Source: Jacaranda mimosifolia
Lineage: Eukaryota > Streptophyta > Magnoliopsida > Lamiales > Bignoniaceae
Direction: 5' to 3'
Length of the DNA: 64,000 nt
Assembly (NCBI GenBank): GCA_018894105.1
Contig: CM032121.1
Location: 26,814,230-26,878,229 of the forward strand
Position numbers and translations under genes: made by a program
The notes under the pieces: generated by a model
Told to the model about the DNA's origin: nothing
The model's database searches: none
What the model saw: the letters and a program-made list of their open reading frames with translations, nothing else
Shown here: piece after piece, positions 23,839-33,590 of the stretch
Numbering within the stretch: the first letter of the stretch is position 1
Layout: every line of letters begins with the position of its first letter

Positions 23839-25335
23839 GGGTGTGCTTGCTTGTGAGGTTTTCTCTCACAAGCCACCCTCGAAAGACGTTTTTCTTGAAA
23901 TGTGTGGTTGCCTATGAGAATTTTTTTCATCTCATAGGCTGACTTCGAAAATATTTCTTGGGGCCATGTTTTCTCCTCCTCACCTACTCTTCCCCATCTT
24001 TATTTTTCACCTAAAAAATTGTAGTTTTCTACGTGAAATTTCTTCTTCAGATTTCCTAAAAATTTGAGAGAATCTTTGAGAAAATTCTTGAAGGTTGTCT
24101 TTTGGGTTGTCAAATTACATAAATATACATTATATATATTTAATAATATAGATAAATTTAAGTGCAATGTATTTGTTTATATATAATTACTCTACAGTAA
24201 ATAATAAATAGGTGTATTACTATATATTTTAATATTAAAAATAATTATGTGCATAATAAAATTAAAGTATACGTATATACATTGTTTGAATAAAATTATT
24301 TTCATATTATAATTAGTTGCATTTAATAATTTAATATTCAAATATAAATTGTTTCACAATATAATTATTTATAAGTATAATTTAATATCTAAAAATTAAT
24401 TCGATTTCTTATTTAATTGTATAAAAGTGTGTAATTTTATTTACACTTTAATTTTTTTAAATGTTAATAAAATAATTTATTATATTAAATTTTATTATGA
24501 TACAATACATGATATTTTCGGTTATATTTCATTAATGTTAATTTATTCTAAAGAATATATATATATATATATATAAACAATATTATATGATATTTATATA
24601 AATTTACTCAACAGTAAAATAATAGATATATTACAATGCTCATATTAACATGTATTTTACTATTAAAAATCATCACCTGCATAACAAAATTAAAGTATTA
24701 TATGTTACATTGTTTATAAAAAACTATTTTCATATTTTATAAATATATGTCCACAATATTTTTTAATATTTAAATGGAAATTTTTTCATATTATAATTAG
24801 TCACAGTTATATTTTAATATTCAAAGATAAATTATTTTACAATATAATTAGATAAACATATACTTTAATACTTTCAATTTAATTTGGTTTCTCAATATTT
24901 CATTATATAAAGGTGTAATGTTATTTACACTTTAAATTATTTAAAATGTTAATAAAATAAATTATTTAATTAATTCAATATTAAATTTTATTATATGTTA
25001 CAGAATATTTTAGATAATATTAATTTATTATACAACAATGTATCTATAAATGTATAATATTCCTTAAATAAAAAAAAAAACTCGTAACCAATTACCATCT
25101 CTTAAAATTTTCTCATAAAAAATCTCACAACCAAACACCTTCTCACAATTTTTTCTCACAAAAAATCCCACAAACACTTATAACTCTCATCTCTCACATC
25201 AATTGTAATCATTATATTTTTACCTCACAAACAATCACTCCCTCATAAAAAAATTCTCAATTTCATAAACAAAAAATCTCACTATTTCCTCTAAGAAATG
25301 AGAAATGATAAATGAGAACACAAGCAATCACACCC
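23839..25335. mobile_element. PIF/Harbinger-like (Tourist-type) non-autonomous element
   Basis: Terminal inverted repeats GGGTGTGCTTGCTTGTG (left) and GGGTGTGATTGCTTGTG (right, reverse complement), flanked by TTA on both sides (23836-23838 and 25336-25338). CACTA-B lacks this block at the equivalent place (around 7705-7715), consistent with an insertion. A TTA duplication and GGG-starting ends suggest PIF/Harbinger; a 5-bp CTTAG duplication is an alternative reading. The interior is AT-rich with a TA microsatellite near 24547-24575 and no transposase. Confidence 0.6.
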
Positions 25336-25768
25336 TTAGTTATTTATTCCATTAGTAACGAATTGCTTATTTTTGAATTAAAATATTACCAGATATTTGG
25401 TTACATAAACAATTAGTAACTATACTTAAGTAAATAAATAATATTATTATATTATGCATTGGCAACGAAAAAATAAAATGCAACAAAATTACCAATGTTT
25501 TAGTAACTAAATATTTTGTTACGCTATAAAAATCTATTGTAACTTACTTTCTTGTTACTAATATCATATTTTTGGTAACGATATGTTTCGTTGCCATAAG
25601 GTAATCATTTGTAATGAACCAAAATGTTCATTACAAATACTTTTAGCGACAAGCTTTAACACACCAAACTTTGTTAACTAAAATTTCGTTACCAATTACC
25701 AAAGGTAACGAATTTAAGCATTAATGTAACGAAAATCTTTGTTACTAAGAGTGTAATTTTTTGTAGTG
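25336..25768. repeat. Right terminal region of CACTA-A
   Basis: In reverse complement this matches 7254-7710 of CACTA-B nearly base by base, with the same GTTACCA, GATATTAGTAACAA and TAATGGAATAAATAACTAA blocks. Its GTTAC/GTAAC-rich content is the subterminal repeat field. Ends TTTTTTGTAGTG at 25768. Confidence 0.85.
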
Positions 25769-25785
25769 GGGACATTGTTCCAACA

Positions 25786-25800
25786 ATCTCCTACTTGCCC
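25786..25800 (-). other. Polypurine tract of copia-1
   Basis: On the minus strand GGGCAAGTAGGAGAT lies directly before the LTR start TGTTGGAACA (25785 downwards). The same tract is seen at 37873-37884 and 57437-57448. Confidence 0.85.
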
Positions 25801-26099
25801 TAAAGTCAATTCCTCATAACCTTAAAGCCCATCTTCTCAAGATGTCCTTCAAATACTTTTTGCGTTTAGGGGTTAACACAGTGGTTATGCCATATGCTCT
25901 CCTGAGGTAACCATTTCCACTTGGATGTTGCCTCTATCAATTGATATCATATATCAAATGATAATGCATTTAACTTGTGTTTGGATCATTAATGAGATCT
26001 TAGCTCAAGTCCTAAGTTGTCTTCAAAAGACAACCATAGGCTCATGCACACTAGGCACTACATTCAACTCTTGGATGAAGTTTCTGTCCAAACACTTTC

Positions 26100-26351
26100 C
26101 TATGCGGTTTTCAAAATTGCAATATATTCCGCCTCTACAGTTGAATCGGTCAGGGTTTCTTGTTTGAAACTCTTCCAACTTACCGTGCTGCCATTGAGGT
26201 AAAATATAAATTTAGTAGTGGATTTTAGATCATCTACATCGGATTGGAAACTAGAATCCGAAAACCCCCCAAATTTCAATTCTTTATTGCCGTATACCAA
26301 AAATAAATTCTTAGTCCTTCTCAAGTACTTAAGGATTATTTTAACGGCCAT
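26100..26351 (-). pseudogene. Copia-1 RNase H remnant
   Basis: The 83-codon minus frame carries the Ty1/copia RNase H: KYLRRTKNLFLVYGN, GFSDSSFQSDVDDLKST, TVSWKSFKQETLTDSTVEAEYI. The first catalytic Asp (GFSDS), the Glu of EAEY and the Asp of TDSTVEAE, which together bind metal in this family, appear retained. It would remove the RNA strand during reverse transcription. It is separated by stops and frame shifts from the reverse transcriptase upstream (higher coordinates) and lies about 300 bp before the polypurine tract, the normal place. Confidence 0.9.
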
Positions 26352-26426
26352 CCAATGACGTTCACCATGGTCGGATTGAAAATGGCTCTTAACATTTAGA
26401 GCATATGAAACATTTGGCCTTGTGCA

Positions 26427-27273
26427 TTAAACGGCATGTATTATGCTCCTTATAGTGGATGGTATGTGGGATATTCTATGTCTCTCGTCATCAGTTTTAG
26501 GAGTTTTTGACTTGGAGAGACGAAGACCATGCCCCATCAGGAGGAATTCTCTCTTGGATTCTTCTAGACTAAACTTCTTTAGTATCTTGTCAATGTACGG
26601 TGTTTGGGAAAGCCCCAACATCCTCCAAAATTTCTCCAAAATCCTTCATAGAGAATTGTGTAGATAACCATGCTTTAGTACACTATAACATTGCTCTCTT
26701 ATTCCTAATGAGAACAATGTCATCGACATAAAGCACAGTAAACTATATATTACTCCTACTAGCCTTTTTATACACACAAGGTTCATATACATTTTTGAAA
26801 AAGCCAAACTTTCTTATCAAAATGTATGTTCCGACTTCAGGATACTTGTTTGAGTCCATAAATGGAACTCTCGACTTTGTAAACCTTTTGCTCACTCCCT
26901 TTGAATGTAAAACCTTGTGGTTGCTACATATTGATTTCTTTTTCAATATTTCTATTGAGGAAAGTGGTTTACAAATCTATTTGCCATATCTCATAGTCAT
27001 AATATGCGGCTATGACAAGTGAAATCCTAATGGACTTGGGTATTGGGATTGATAAAAAGTTTTCTCGAAATCAATATCTGGTCTTTGAGTATAATCTTGC
27101 CACTAGTCACACCTTAAAGGTCATTACCTCTCCATCGACTCTTGGCTTTCACTTCTAGATCCACTTGCAACCAACGGGTACTATATCTTTTGGTGGATCT
27201 ACCAAAGTTCATACTTTGTTAGAGTACATGGAGTCCATTTTGGATTTCATGGCATCAAGCCAATGTCCCGAAT
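26427..27273 (-). pseudogene. Copia-1 reverse transcriptase remnant
   Basis: Several minus frames together cover the reverse transcriptase. Reading down in coordinate: the N-terminal region near 27130-27240 (conserved GCKW-type block, damaged), the segment at 26743-26946 (FGFFKNVYEPCVYKK), the catalytic YVDD box at 26719-26730, and MLGLSQTPYIDKILKKFSLE at about 26560-26640. YVDD is intact here, unlike in copia-2 and copia-3. The frames are broken by multiple shifts and stops, so no enzyme can be made. Confidence 0.88.
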
Positions 27274-27681
27274 CTATGTCCAACATAGCTTTCTCATAGG
27301 TCTTTGGATCACTATTTGCTTGGCCCATCTCATGAAGGGATCCGACCTTCTTAGAGGTTGTGTGTTCGGATCTTGATTCTCACTTGTTTCCACTGCTTGT
27401 GGGATTTGATGATCATCTTGAACTTTATCAGGTTCAAAAATAACACCATTTCTATCTAATAGAAATTTCATTTCCAAAAAGTGAACATTCCCTGAAACAA
27501 ACACCTTTTGTTCTGATGGATCATAAAAGTAATAACCCATAGACTCTTTTGGGTATCCTACATACTTACACAAGGTGGATCTACTATCTAACTTATCTCT
27601 ACTAACCGCTTTCTCGTACCACATCTCATGCGGCGTTTTTGGCCCTAACTTTGAGTGTACTACATTTAGTAGCCTCGCCAC
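27274..27681 (-). pseudogene. Copia-1 integrase C-terminus and linker
   Basis: A 135-codon minus frame, the longest coding remnant of copia-1. It contains KTPHEMWY, then KYVGYPKESMGYYFYDPSEQKVFVS, both characteristic of the region after the integrase core in Ty1/copia polyproteins, followed by a variable linker leading to the reverse transcriptase. The paralogous segments are at 35834-36300 in copia-2 and 55440-55850 in copia-3. Confidence 0.9.
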
Positions 27682-28353
27682 TGTTTCAAAGGCATATCCT
27701 CAAAAGGATATGGGCACATAAAAAAAGCTCATAATGGAACGTACTATGTCCAACAAGGTATGATTTCTCTTTCGGCAACTCCATTATGTTGGGGTATGTT
27801 GGGTGGGGTCCATTGAGAGAGAATTCCATTCTCTTTTAGATAGAATTCAGTACTTGCATACTTTCCTCCTTGATATAATCAAAGAGCTTAATACTAAGTA
27901 TCTTTTGCTTTTCTACTTCATTCCTATACTCTTTGAACTTTTCAAAGGCTTCAGACTTGTACTTCATAAGATACACATATCCGACCGAGTATGATCATCG
28001 GTAAAGGTAATGAAGTAAGAATGGCCTCCTCTCGCACTAGCTCTTAGTGGGCCACAAACGTCTGTATGGATAAAATCTAAAGGACTTGTGGTTTGCTCCA
28101 ATTATCCCACAAAAGGAGCCTTGGTCATTTTTCCTTTCAAACAAGATTCACAAGTAAGAAGATTCTCAATGCTACTAACATTTAGTACTTTGAGAGCTTC
28201 TAACTTGTTCATCCTATTTTTAGATATATGTCCAAGTCTTGTATGCCATAAGATGTCATCTTCTTGGTTATCTAATGTTCTTTTACTTGATTGAATGTGC
28301 ATCAGTGATGTTTGAGTATCTAAAAATGTATAATCCTTTGTTAACTGTACCAT
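27682..28353 (-). pseudogene. Copia-1 pre-integrase and integrase core remnant
   Basis: The frame at 28102-28353 holds the zinc-binding pre-integrase region: ILWHTRLGHIS and LTCESCLKGKMTKAPF (H-H-C-C pattern). Below it, without a continuous frame, the core can be followed: HTDVCGPL (first catalytic Asp) near 28060, an altered version of the DRGGEY block near 27880, and NGVAER (catalytic Glu) near 27785. The catalytic residues seem largely retained, but frame shifts disrupt the core around 27860-27900. Confidence 0.85.
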
Positions 28354-28691
28354 GAGCTACTAAAGAACCTATTCTTTAATACCTTCAATCTCGCATTTGA
28401 TGTAGAAGGATCAAATCCTTCACTATCCAAAACGGGAATTGAGATAATGTTCTCAACAAATATGCTACATAATAACAAGGGTTCAATACAAGTATAGTGT
28501 TTCCTAAGTCTAACTTATAATATGCCTTTGCCTTTGGTCGTAACTCTTGCTCCTTTGCCAAAGTGGTGGATCATATCCCAATCATTTAGTTCTATTCTTT
28601 GTAAGAAATTACAAAGATAAGAACCACATGCGATGTCATATATCTATGAGGAAGAATTAACCCTAAATGCATTCAATAAAGTACATACCCT
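28354..28691 (-). pseudogene. Copia-1 protease remnant, truncated
   Basis: Minus-strand matches to the protease part of the other two copies: a YDIACGS-like version of the active-site motif near 28640, then GKGARV near 28550. The D-T-G triad is damaged. Upstream gag is missing because the element jumps into an LTR at about 28691. Confidence 0.65.
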
Positions 28692-30182
28692 TCTCATTTG
28701 GTATCTTCATTTCATCTCGTGAAATGTCATCCAAATCAATTCAAATACACACCAAATGAACTCTTTCATTTTGAATTTCTCTCCAAATTAATTCTTCACA
28801 TTAATTAACCCCTTAATTTAATTAATTAACCTTGACTTAATTCTTTAAGTCAATTAGCTTAACTCTTTAAGCTGTAAGGTGTAAACTCCTTAAGTTAACT
28901 TAACTAATTGATAGTCATATGGCACCAATTAAATTAACTCCTTAAATTATTTAGATCAATTTAACAATTAAATTGATCAAGACAACATGCCCAAAAATTG
29001 TGTCAACCGTTTCCCTCCAAAATCGGTCAAGATGGAATTTTTCTAACTCTTAGAAAATTCCCTTCATCAAGTAGAATTTTCAATTAGCTTTTGTGTAAGA
29101 CCCATTAGGTTCTACCATTCATTGGGCATGGGCTCACAACCCTTGTGACTTATAGAATATCAAAATATTTATATTAGTTTGAACTCCTTTAAACTAATGA
29201 CTCAATTTAATTAATCTCCATTACTTGAAGAGTACCCAATCTCCATGGTCGATGTCCAATCTCAAGCCCACGGTGCCGAACTAATTGGCCAAATGAATAT
29301 GCTTTTGGAGAACCATTCTAGCACTACGCTTACCATGTAAATACAGTTATTCCATCTCCTATCTCCCAAAAGAGGCCTACGACAAGATATTCATCGGCTC
29401 CCTAATAGCTTCGATAACGATATTTTTATTCCCAATGTTCGATTTCCATTTTTGACCTCTGGAAAACTCATTTTCCAAATTATCATACTGCTTTGCGCAA
29501 GGACTCCTTGGAATTGATCATAATAGAATACACAGAAAATGCACTCACCCTTTATAATGACGAGGAGTCGAATCCCATCTTGGATCTCACAAATCTCTAT
29601 GTCTAAGTAGTTCATACCTGAGCTCAACCTGAAAGACCCGCTAAGTAGTTAAGAAAGAGTCAAAGCATGAAAACCTAAACACAAGGTTACCATAGATACC
29701 CACATCAAACGACTAATTATATGCACTAGCGTAAGCTAGAGAACTTTCTATTACTAACTTGCCACTATGGCTATCTAGTGGATCTCTAGGCGAGTCTTCA
29801 TTGAACATATTCTCTAATAAACACTCACTAATATGCACCCATGTCTCACACAGTTTGCTCATGAAACGAAGAATATCCAACCCTTAGATTTATGCATCAT
29901 TAGTGCAAGTCTATTCGAATCTTAGATGCCATGTCTCATACGATTCTACAACTTGGAAGATTTAAGATCATGACCATGTAAGACTTGTTTCATGATCACC
30001 ATGTAGTGCATGACCAAATCCTGTAGTCTTGTGTGATCTAAGGCTTCAACCAAATACCATTGAAGTAATATAAGCATAAGATGAAGATGGTCATTTATAA
30101 TTAATATCATTCAATCAAGATTGCATCACAATTGAAATAGTTTACATGCCAATCTAATTAGCTGTGGGGCACTATTCCAATA
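28692..30182 (-). repeat. Truncated 5' LTR of copia-1
   Basis: It starts inside the LTR at GGTATCTTCATTTCATCTC (compare 1005-1030), so the TATA box, the inverted repeat and the LTR end are missing, and ends with the LTR start (revcomp TATTGGAATAGTGCC) near 30182. It then abuts the copia-2 leader. Confidence 0.85.
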
Positions 30183-32200
30183 TAATTTGAGTGTTTGGTT
30201 GATTTTGTATGTGGCTCCTTTGTTGATGAATCAAAATATGCTAATATATGTTTTAAATGTTGATTCATATATTAGTATGTTTTTAATTCATAGGTCTTAA
30301 TGTTAAATATTGATTTGGCATTAATTTGTGTTATATGTCAATATAGCATGTTTAATTTGGCCTTACGGTGTTTTAGTCATTTTTGGATCCAATTGGATTA
30401 GGGTTTGATTGGAGATTTTGAAGAATGTTGATTCTCACTTGCACCACATTTTTGAAGCATGTTTGAGCACTTGAATTTCCAATTTTACAAGGTGTTTTAA
30501 ATCTCAAAATTTGTTTAAATTGCATGAAAATGTGTTATGGAAGTGTCCATGTGGATTTGGGGCACAAAAACCATGAAATGGGGGCCAAAAACAAAACCAC
30601 AAGGTAGCTAGGCAGGGCTATAGCCTTACTGCCCAACCCGGCCATGCGGCAGGCATGCGCATGCCTGGCTGGGCAGCGACTTAGCCAAGGCTACCACATG
30701 GTTGGTTTCTAGTACTTTTTGTGTTCTTTTGTGTTTCTTATCTTTTTTTCACATATATTTGGGTGCACAAAAGTTGTGTGAGTGTTTCAAAATAATGTTT
30801 GAAATTTTTTAATGCTTTTAAAATCTTGTTCAAGTTAATCTTCAATTTTGTGCAAAAATGAGATACATAATTGTTATGCTTATTTTTGCTAGTTAATTAA
30901 TTTTTTATGAGATAAGCATTTAATTTGTTGAATTGAATGTCAATTCTTATTTATTGTTCATTTAATTATTGAATGGATGATGAATGAATGGGGATGAGCA
31001 TGAGCCTTTGATATTGATTTTATTTATTTCAAGTTGTTGAAAAGAGTTGTATTAAATTGGGGCTTGCATGTCTCTTAATTTCTATGTTATGAAAGTAGAA
31101 TCATTAGGAGTAAGAATTTTTTTCTCATATAATTGTTGCAAGGAGACAAGAAGACCATTTGAGGCATAATGACCCATGAATGTATGGGATAGATTTATGT
31201 AATAGCTAGATTTAATCAACCCACTTAAAATAAACTAAATAGTGCACCTACGGTTCTAAAGTGTACTACTTAGTTCAGGCTCATGGTCATCCCATCCTAG
31301 GAGCATGCTAAGCGCATTTACTTATTTATAATTTCTTGATCCTATTGATATATGATATGCATGGTTAGGATATGGAAAATCTAAATAAGAGAAGATAAAA
31401 TTTGATGAGATCTTCACAAGCAAGAAAATTCCTCCACTTAGAAGAGTCTAAGTGCTTTCAAAGTATTAAGTCAAAATGGATACAAATTAAAAGGAGTTTT
31501 AGTTAATCCATGCCTTCTACCATTAGTATGTGACATAAGGTGCTACTACATTTGCGTGATGTCAATAAGTCGTGGCTTATGCTTATGGTGGAAAGGCATG
31601 CTCACATACTTAGCATATGATGCACTTTTAATTTCACAATTCTTATGTATTATCTCACGAGTCGTGGAATGACATAGTGCGGTTTTGAATCAAAGATTGA
31701 TTGGAAGGTTTGACTTAACACCTAGTAGTATAGATGTTACACGAGTTGTGGGTCTACAAGTAAAGTGAGGCAAAATATATCAAGGGTTGCATAGAGATGC
31801 ATTTAACAAAAGTTGCTTACCTTGACATTGTTTGTTGATGTCTATATTCAATCACATGCTTATATTCTCTTTTTTGTTTTTGATGATTTCTGAAATCTCA
31901 AGAATGGCTATATATCCACTTAGCGTTATTTTAGAAACCAATAAACCAATTGGGCCAAACTTCCACGATTTATTAAACCTCAAAATAGCTCTAGATTCTA
32001 AGAAATAGATATAAGTCCTATATCAAGGTGTTCCTAATCCCATTAGGATTGATACATGTCAAGAGACATGTGAAATGTTTATGAAAAGGGATGAGGATCA
32101 CCTCCTAACCATAGTCTCATGATGGCATCTATTAACTTTAAAAGTCTCAAGGACACATGAATAATACCTCAGTCATAGCTTACAAAAGTTGTAAAGCAAA
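30183..32200 (+). other. Long non-coding leader of copia-2
   Basis: About 2 kb between the missing primer site and gag with no credible frame. It matches 51785-53980 of copia-3 throughout, so the leader is a family trait. It includes a GC-rich insert (30600-30690) with an 18-bp perfect palindrome centred on GCATGCGCATGC (30650-30667) and spaced copies of a CACGAGTCGTGG-like motif (31567, 31654, 31740). Confidence 0.75.
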
Positions 32201-32211
32201 CAAGGTATGAG

Positions 32212-32690
32212 AGATTTATGTTGTCCAAGGAGATTTTTCAAGCTAAGATGGATGAGAGGTTATGTGCCCTCGACTGCAATCTAAAGATGATTAGACTTAT
32301 TGAGAAGCTCTTCAACTTAGATGTAGTGATGGCAATGATCTCCATGGGGGTTTGGTCCTTACATCCTTGTCAAGTTTATTTGAACAAAGTGTTGGTCTAG
32401 ACGGAGACAACCATGACAAAGGCAAACCTCTAATGATTGCTTCATCCTCCCACTCTAAAGGCCCTAAAGGCAAGTAAAAAGGGGGCAAGAATAAGAAATG
32501 TTCTTTTTCAAGAGGAAACAAACATTTAAGGAATTTGGTGGAGTTAAGATGATTATAAAGGATATAGTCTATGCTACTTTTTTCTACTTTGGCAAGAAAG
32601 ATCTTTGGAAACAGTATTGTAAGGAATACTTTGCAACCATTGGGATGGGTATGTACTTTGTGAAGTGCAACTAAGGATAAATTCTTCCTC
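32212..32690 (+). pseudogene. Copia-2 gag remnant
   Basis: The frame from 32218 shows LSKEIFQAKMDERL and LKMIRLIEKLFNLDVVM, matching the plant copia gag (UBN2-type) region around the LIEKL motif. Stops then break it. Near 32580-32640 a degraded zinc knuckle reads FFYFGKKDLWKQYCKEY, in which two cysteines and the histidine of the C-C-H-C pattern are lost. Gag would form the virus-like particle and bind RNA. The copia-3 homologue is at 53990-54460. Confidence 0.82.
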
Positions 32691-33045
32691 ATGGATATAT
32701 GATATCATATGTGGTTCTCATTTTTGTAATTTGTTACAAATAATGGAAAGAAGAATAAATCTTAGTGATGGGAATATGATCTACTGCCTTGGCAAAGGAC
32801 AAGAGTTGTAGCCAAAGCCAAAGGTGTAAAATAAGTTAGACTTAGGGAACTCCTTATTTGTATAGGATCTTCGTTATTATGTACCGAATATTGTTATGAA
32901 CATTATTTCTATTCCCATTTTGAATAATAGAGGATTCGATTTTTCTATATCTAATGATTATACATTTTGGATTCTCAATCATCATTGACGTACATTCAAC
33001 AAAGTAAGAGAAAATTAGATATCCAAGAAGATTCCATGTTGTGAC
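32691..33045 (+). pseudogene. Copia-2 protease remnant
   Basis: Corresponds to 54461-54830 of copia-3. GYDIICGS-like and LGKGQEL-like pieces can be followed in shifting frames, where intact relatives have the aspartic protease active site and a GNGA-type motif. Too damaged to show a D-T-G triad. Confidence 0.6.
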
Positions 33046-33590
33046 ATGCAAGACTTGGACATATTTCCAAAAATTAGGATGAACAAGTTAGAAGCCTTCA
33101 AAGCACTAAACGTTAGTAGCATAGAGGATCTTTCTACTTGTGAATCTTGTTTAAAGGGAAAAATGACCAAGGCTCCTTTTGTAAGAGAAACGGTGTGGAC
33201 CACAAGTCCTTTGGATTTGATCCATACACATGTTTGTGGACCACTAAGAGTTAGTGTAAGAGGTGGCCTTTCATACTTCATCACTTTCACCAAAGATCAT
33301 ATTCAGTTTGGACATATGCATCTTATGAAGTACGAGTCTGAAGCTTTTGAAAAGTTGAAAGAGCATAGAAATGAAGTAGAAACGCAATTCGGACTAAGTA
33401 TTAAAGTTCTTCGATTTGATCGAGGAGGAGAATACTTAACTATCAAATTCTTAGATTATCTAAAGGAGAATGGGATTTTCTCTCAATAGACTCGACCCAG
33501 AATAACCCAACACAATGGAGTAGCCAAGAGGAGAAATCTTACCATTTTGGACATGGTACGTTCCATGATGAGCTTCACCGATGTGTCTAT
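33046..33590 (+). pseudogene. Copia-2 pre-integrase and integrase core, interrupted
   Basis: The 147-codon frame 33046-33489 is the longest open frame in the window. It starts within the pre-integrase zinc region (LSTCESCLKGKMTKAPF) and covers most of the core: DLIHTHVCGPLR, SYFITFTKDH, LRFDRGGEYLT. The first catalytic Asp (HTD in copia-1 and copia-3) is His here; the second (FDRGG) is kept. After a stop at 33487, HNGVAKRRN replaces the catalytic Glu of NGVAERRN with Lys. Two of three catalytic positions are therefore lost. At 33590 a solo LTR interrupts the domain. Confidence 0.92.

Larger units (their letters stand above)
2487..25768 (-). mobile_element. CACTA-A, large CACTA-type DNA transposon, non-autonomous, containing gypsy-1
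   Basis: The left end reads AACTACAACAAATTGCATTT (a first-base C-to-A change from CACTAC) and the right end reads GTGTAATTTTTTGTAGTG. Both are flanked by GGG (2484-2486 and 25769-25771), a 3-bp duplication as expected for CACTA elements. With the insert removed, the flanks rebuild the LTR terminus seen at 30161-30180 and 35811-35833. The right 480 bp, reverse-complemented, match the left 480 bp of CACTA-B closely. The element spans 23.3 kb, of which gypsy-1 contributes 12.9 kb. No transposase domain is recognisable, so it is probably non-autonomous. Orientation is assigned arbitrarily, opposite to CACTA-B. Confidence 0.8.
651..30182 (-). mobile_element. Copia-1, Ty1/copia LTR retrotransposon, minus strand, nested and deleted
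   Basis: In plus coordinates the order is 3' LTR (651-2486 plus 25772-25785), polypurine tract, RNase H, reverse transcriptase, integrase, protease, then a truncated 5' LTR (28692-30182). That is the Ty1/copia order (PR-INT-RT-RH) read on the minus strand. Gag, the leader, the primer-binding site and the downstream half of the 5' LTR are missing: the protease remnant jumps at about 28691 straight into the middle of an LTR. The right end abuts the interior of copia-2 at 30183, so copia-1 probably inserted into copia-2 or recombined with it. A target duplication cannot be tested because the left end is rearranged at 650. Confidence 0.85.

Noticed and set aside
33046..33489. Longest open frame as a functional integrase gene
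   Set aside because: It lacks a proper start, has lost two of three catalytic residues when the downstream part is included, and is cut by a solo LTR.
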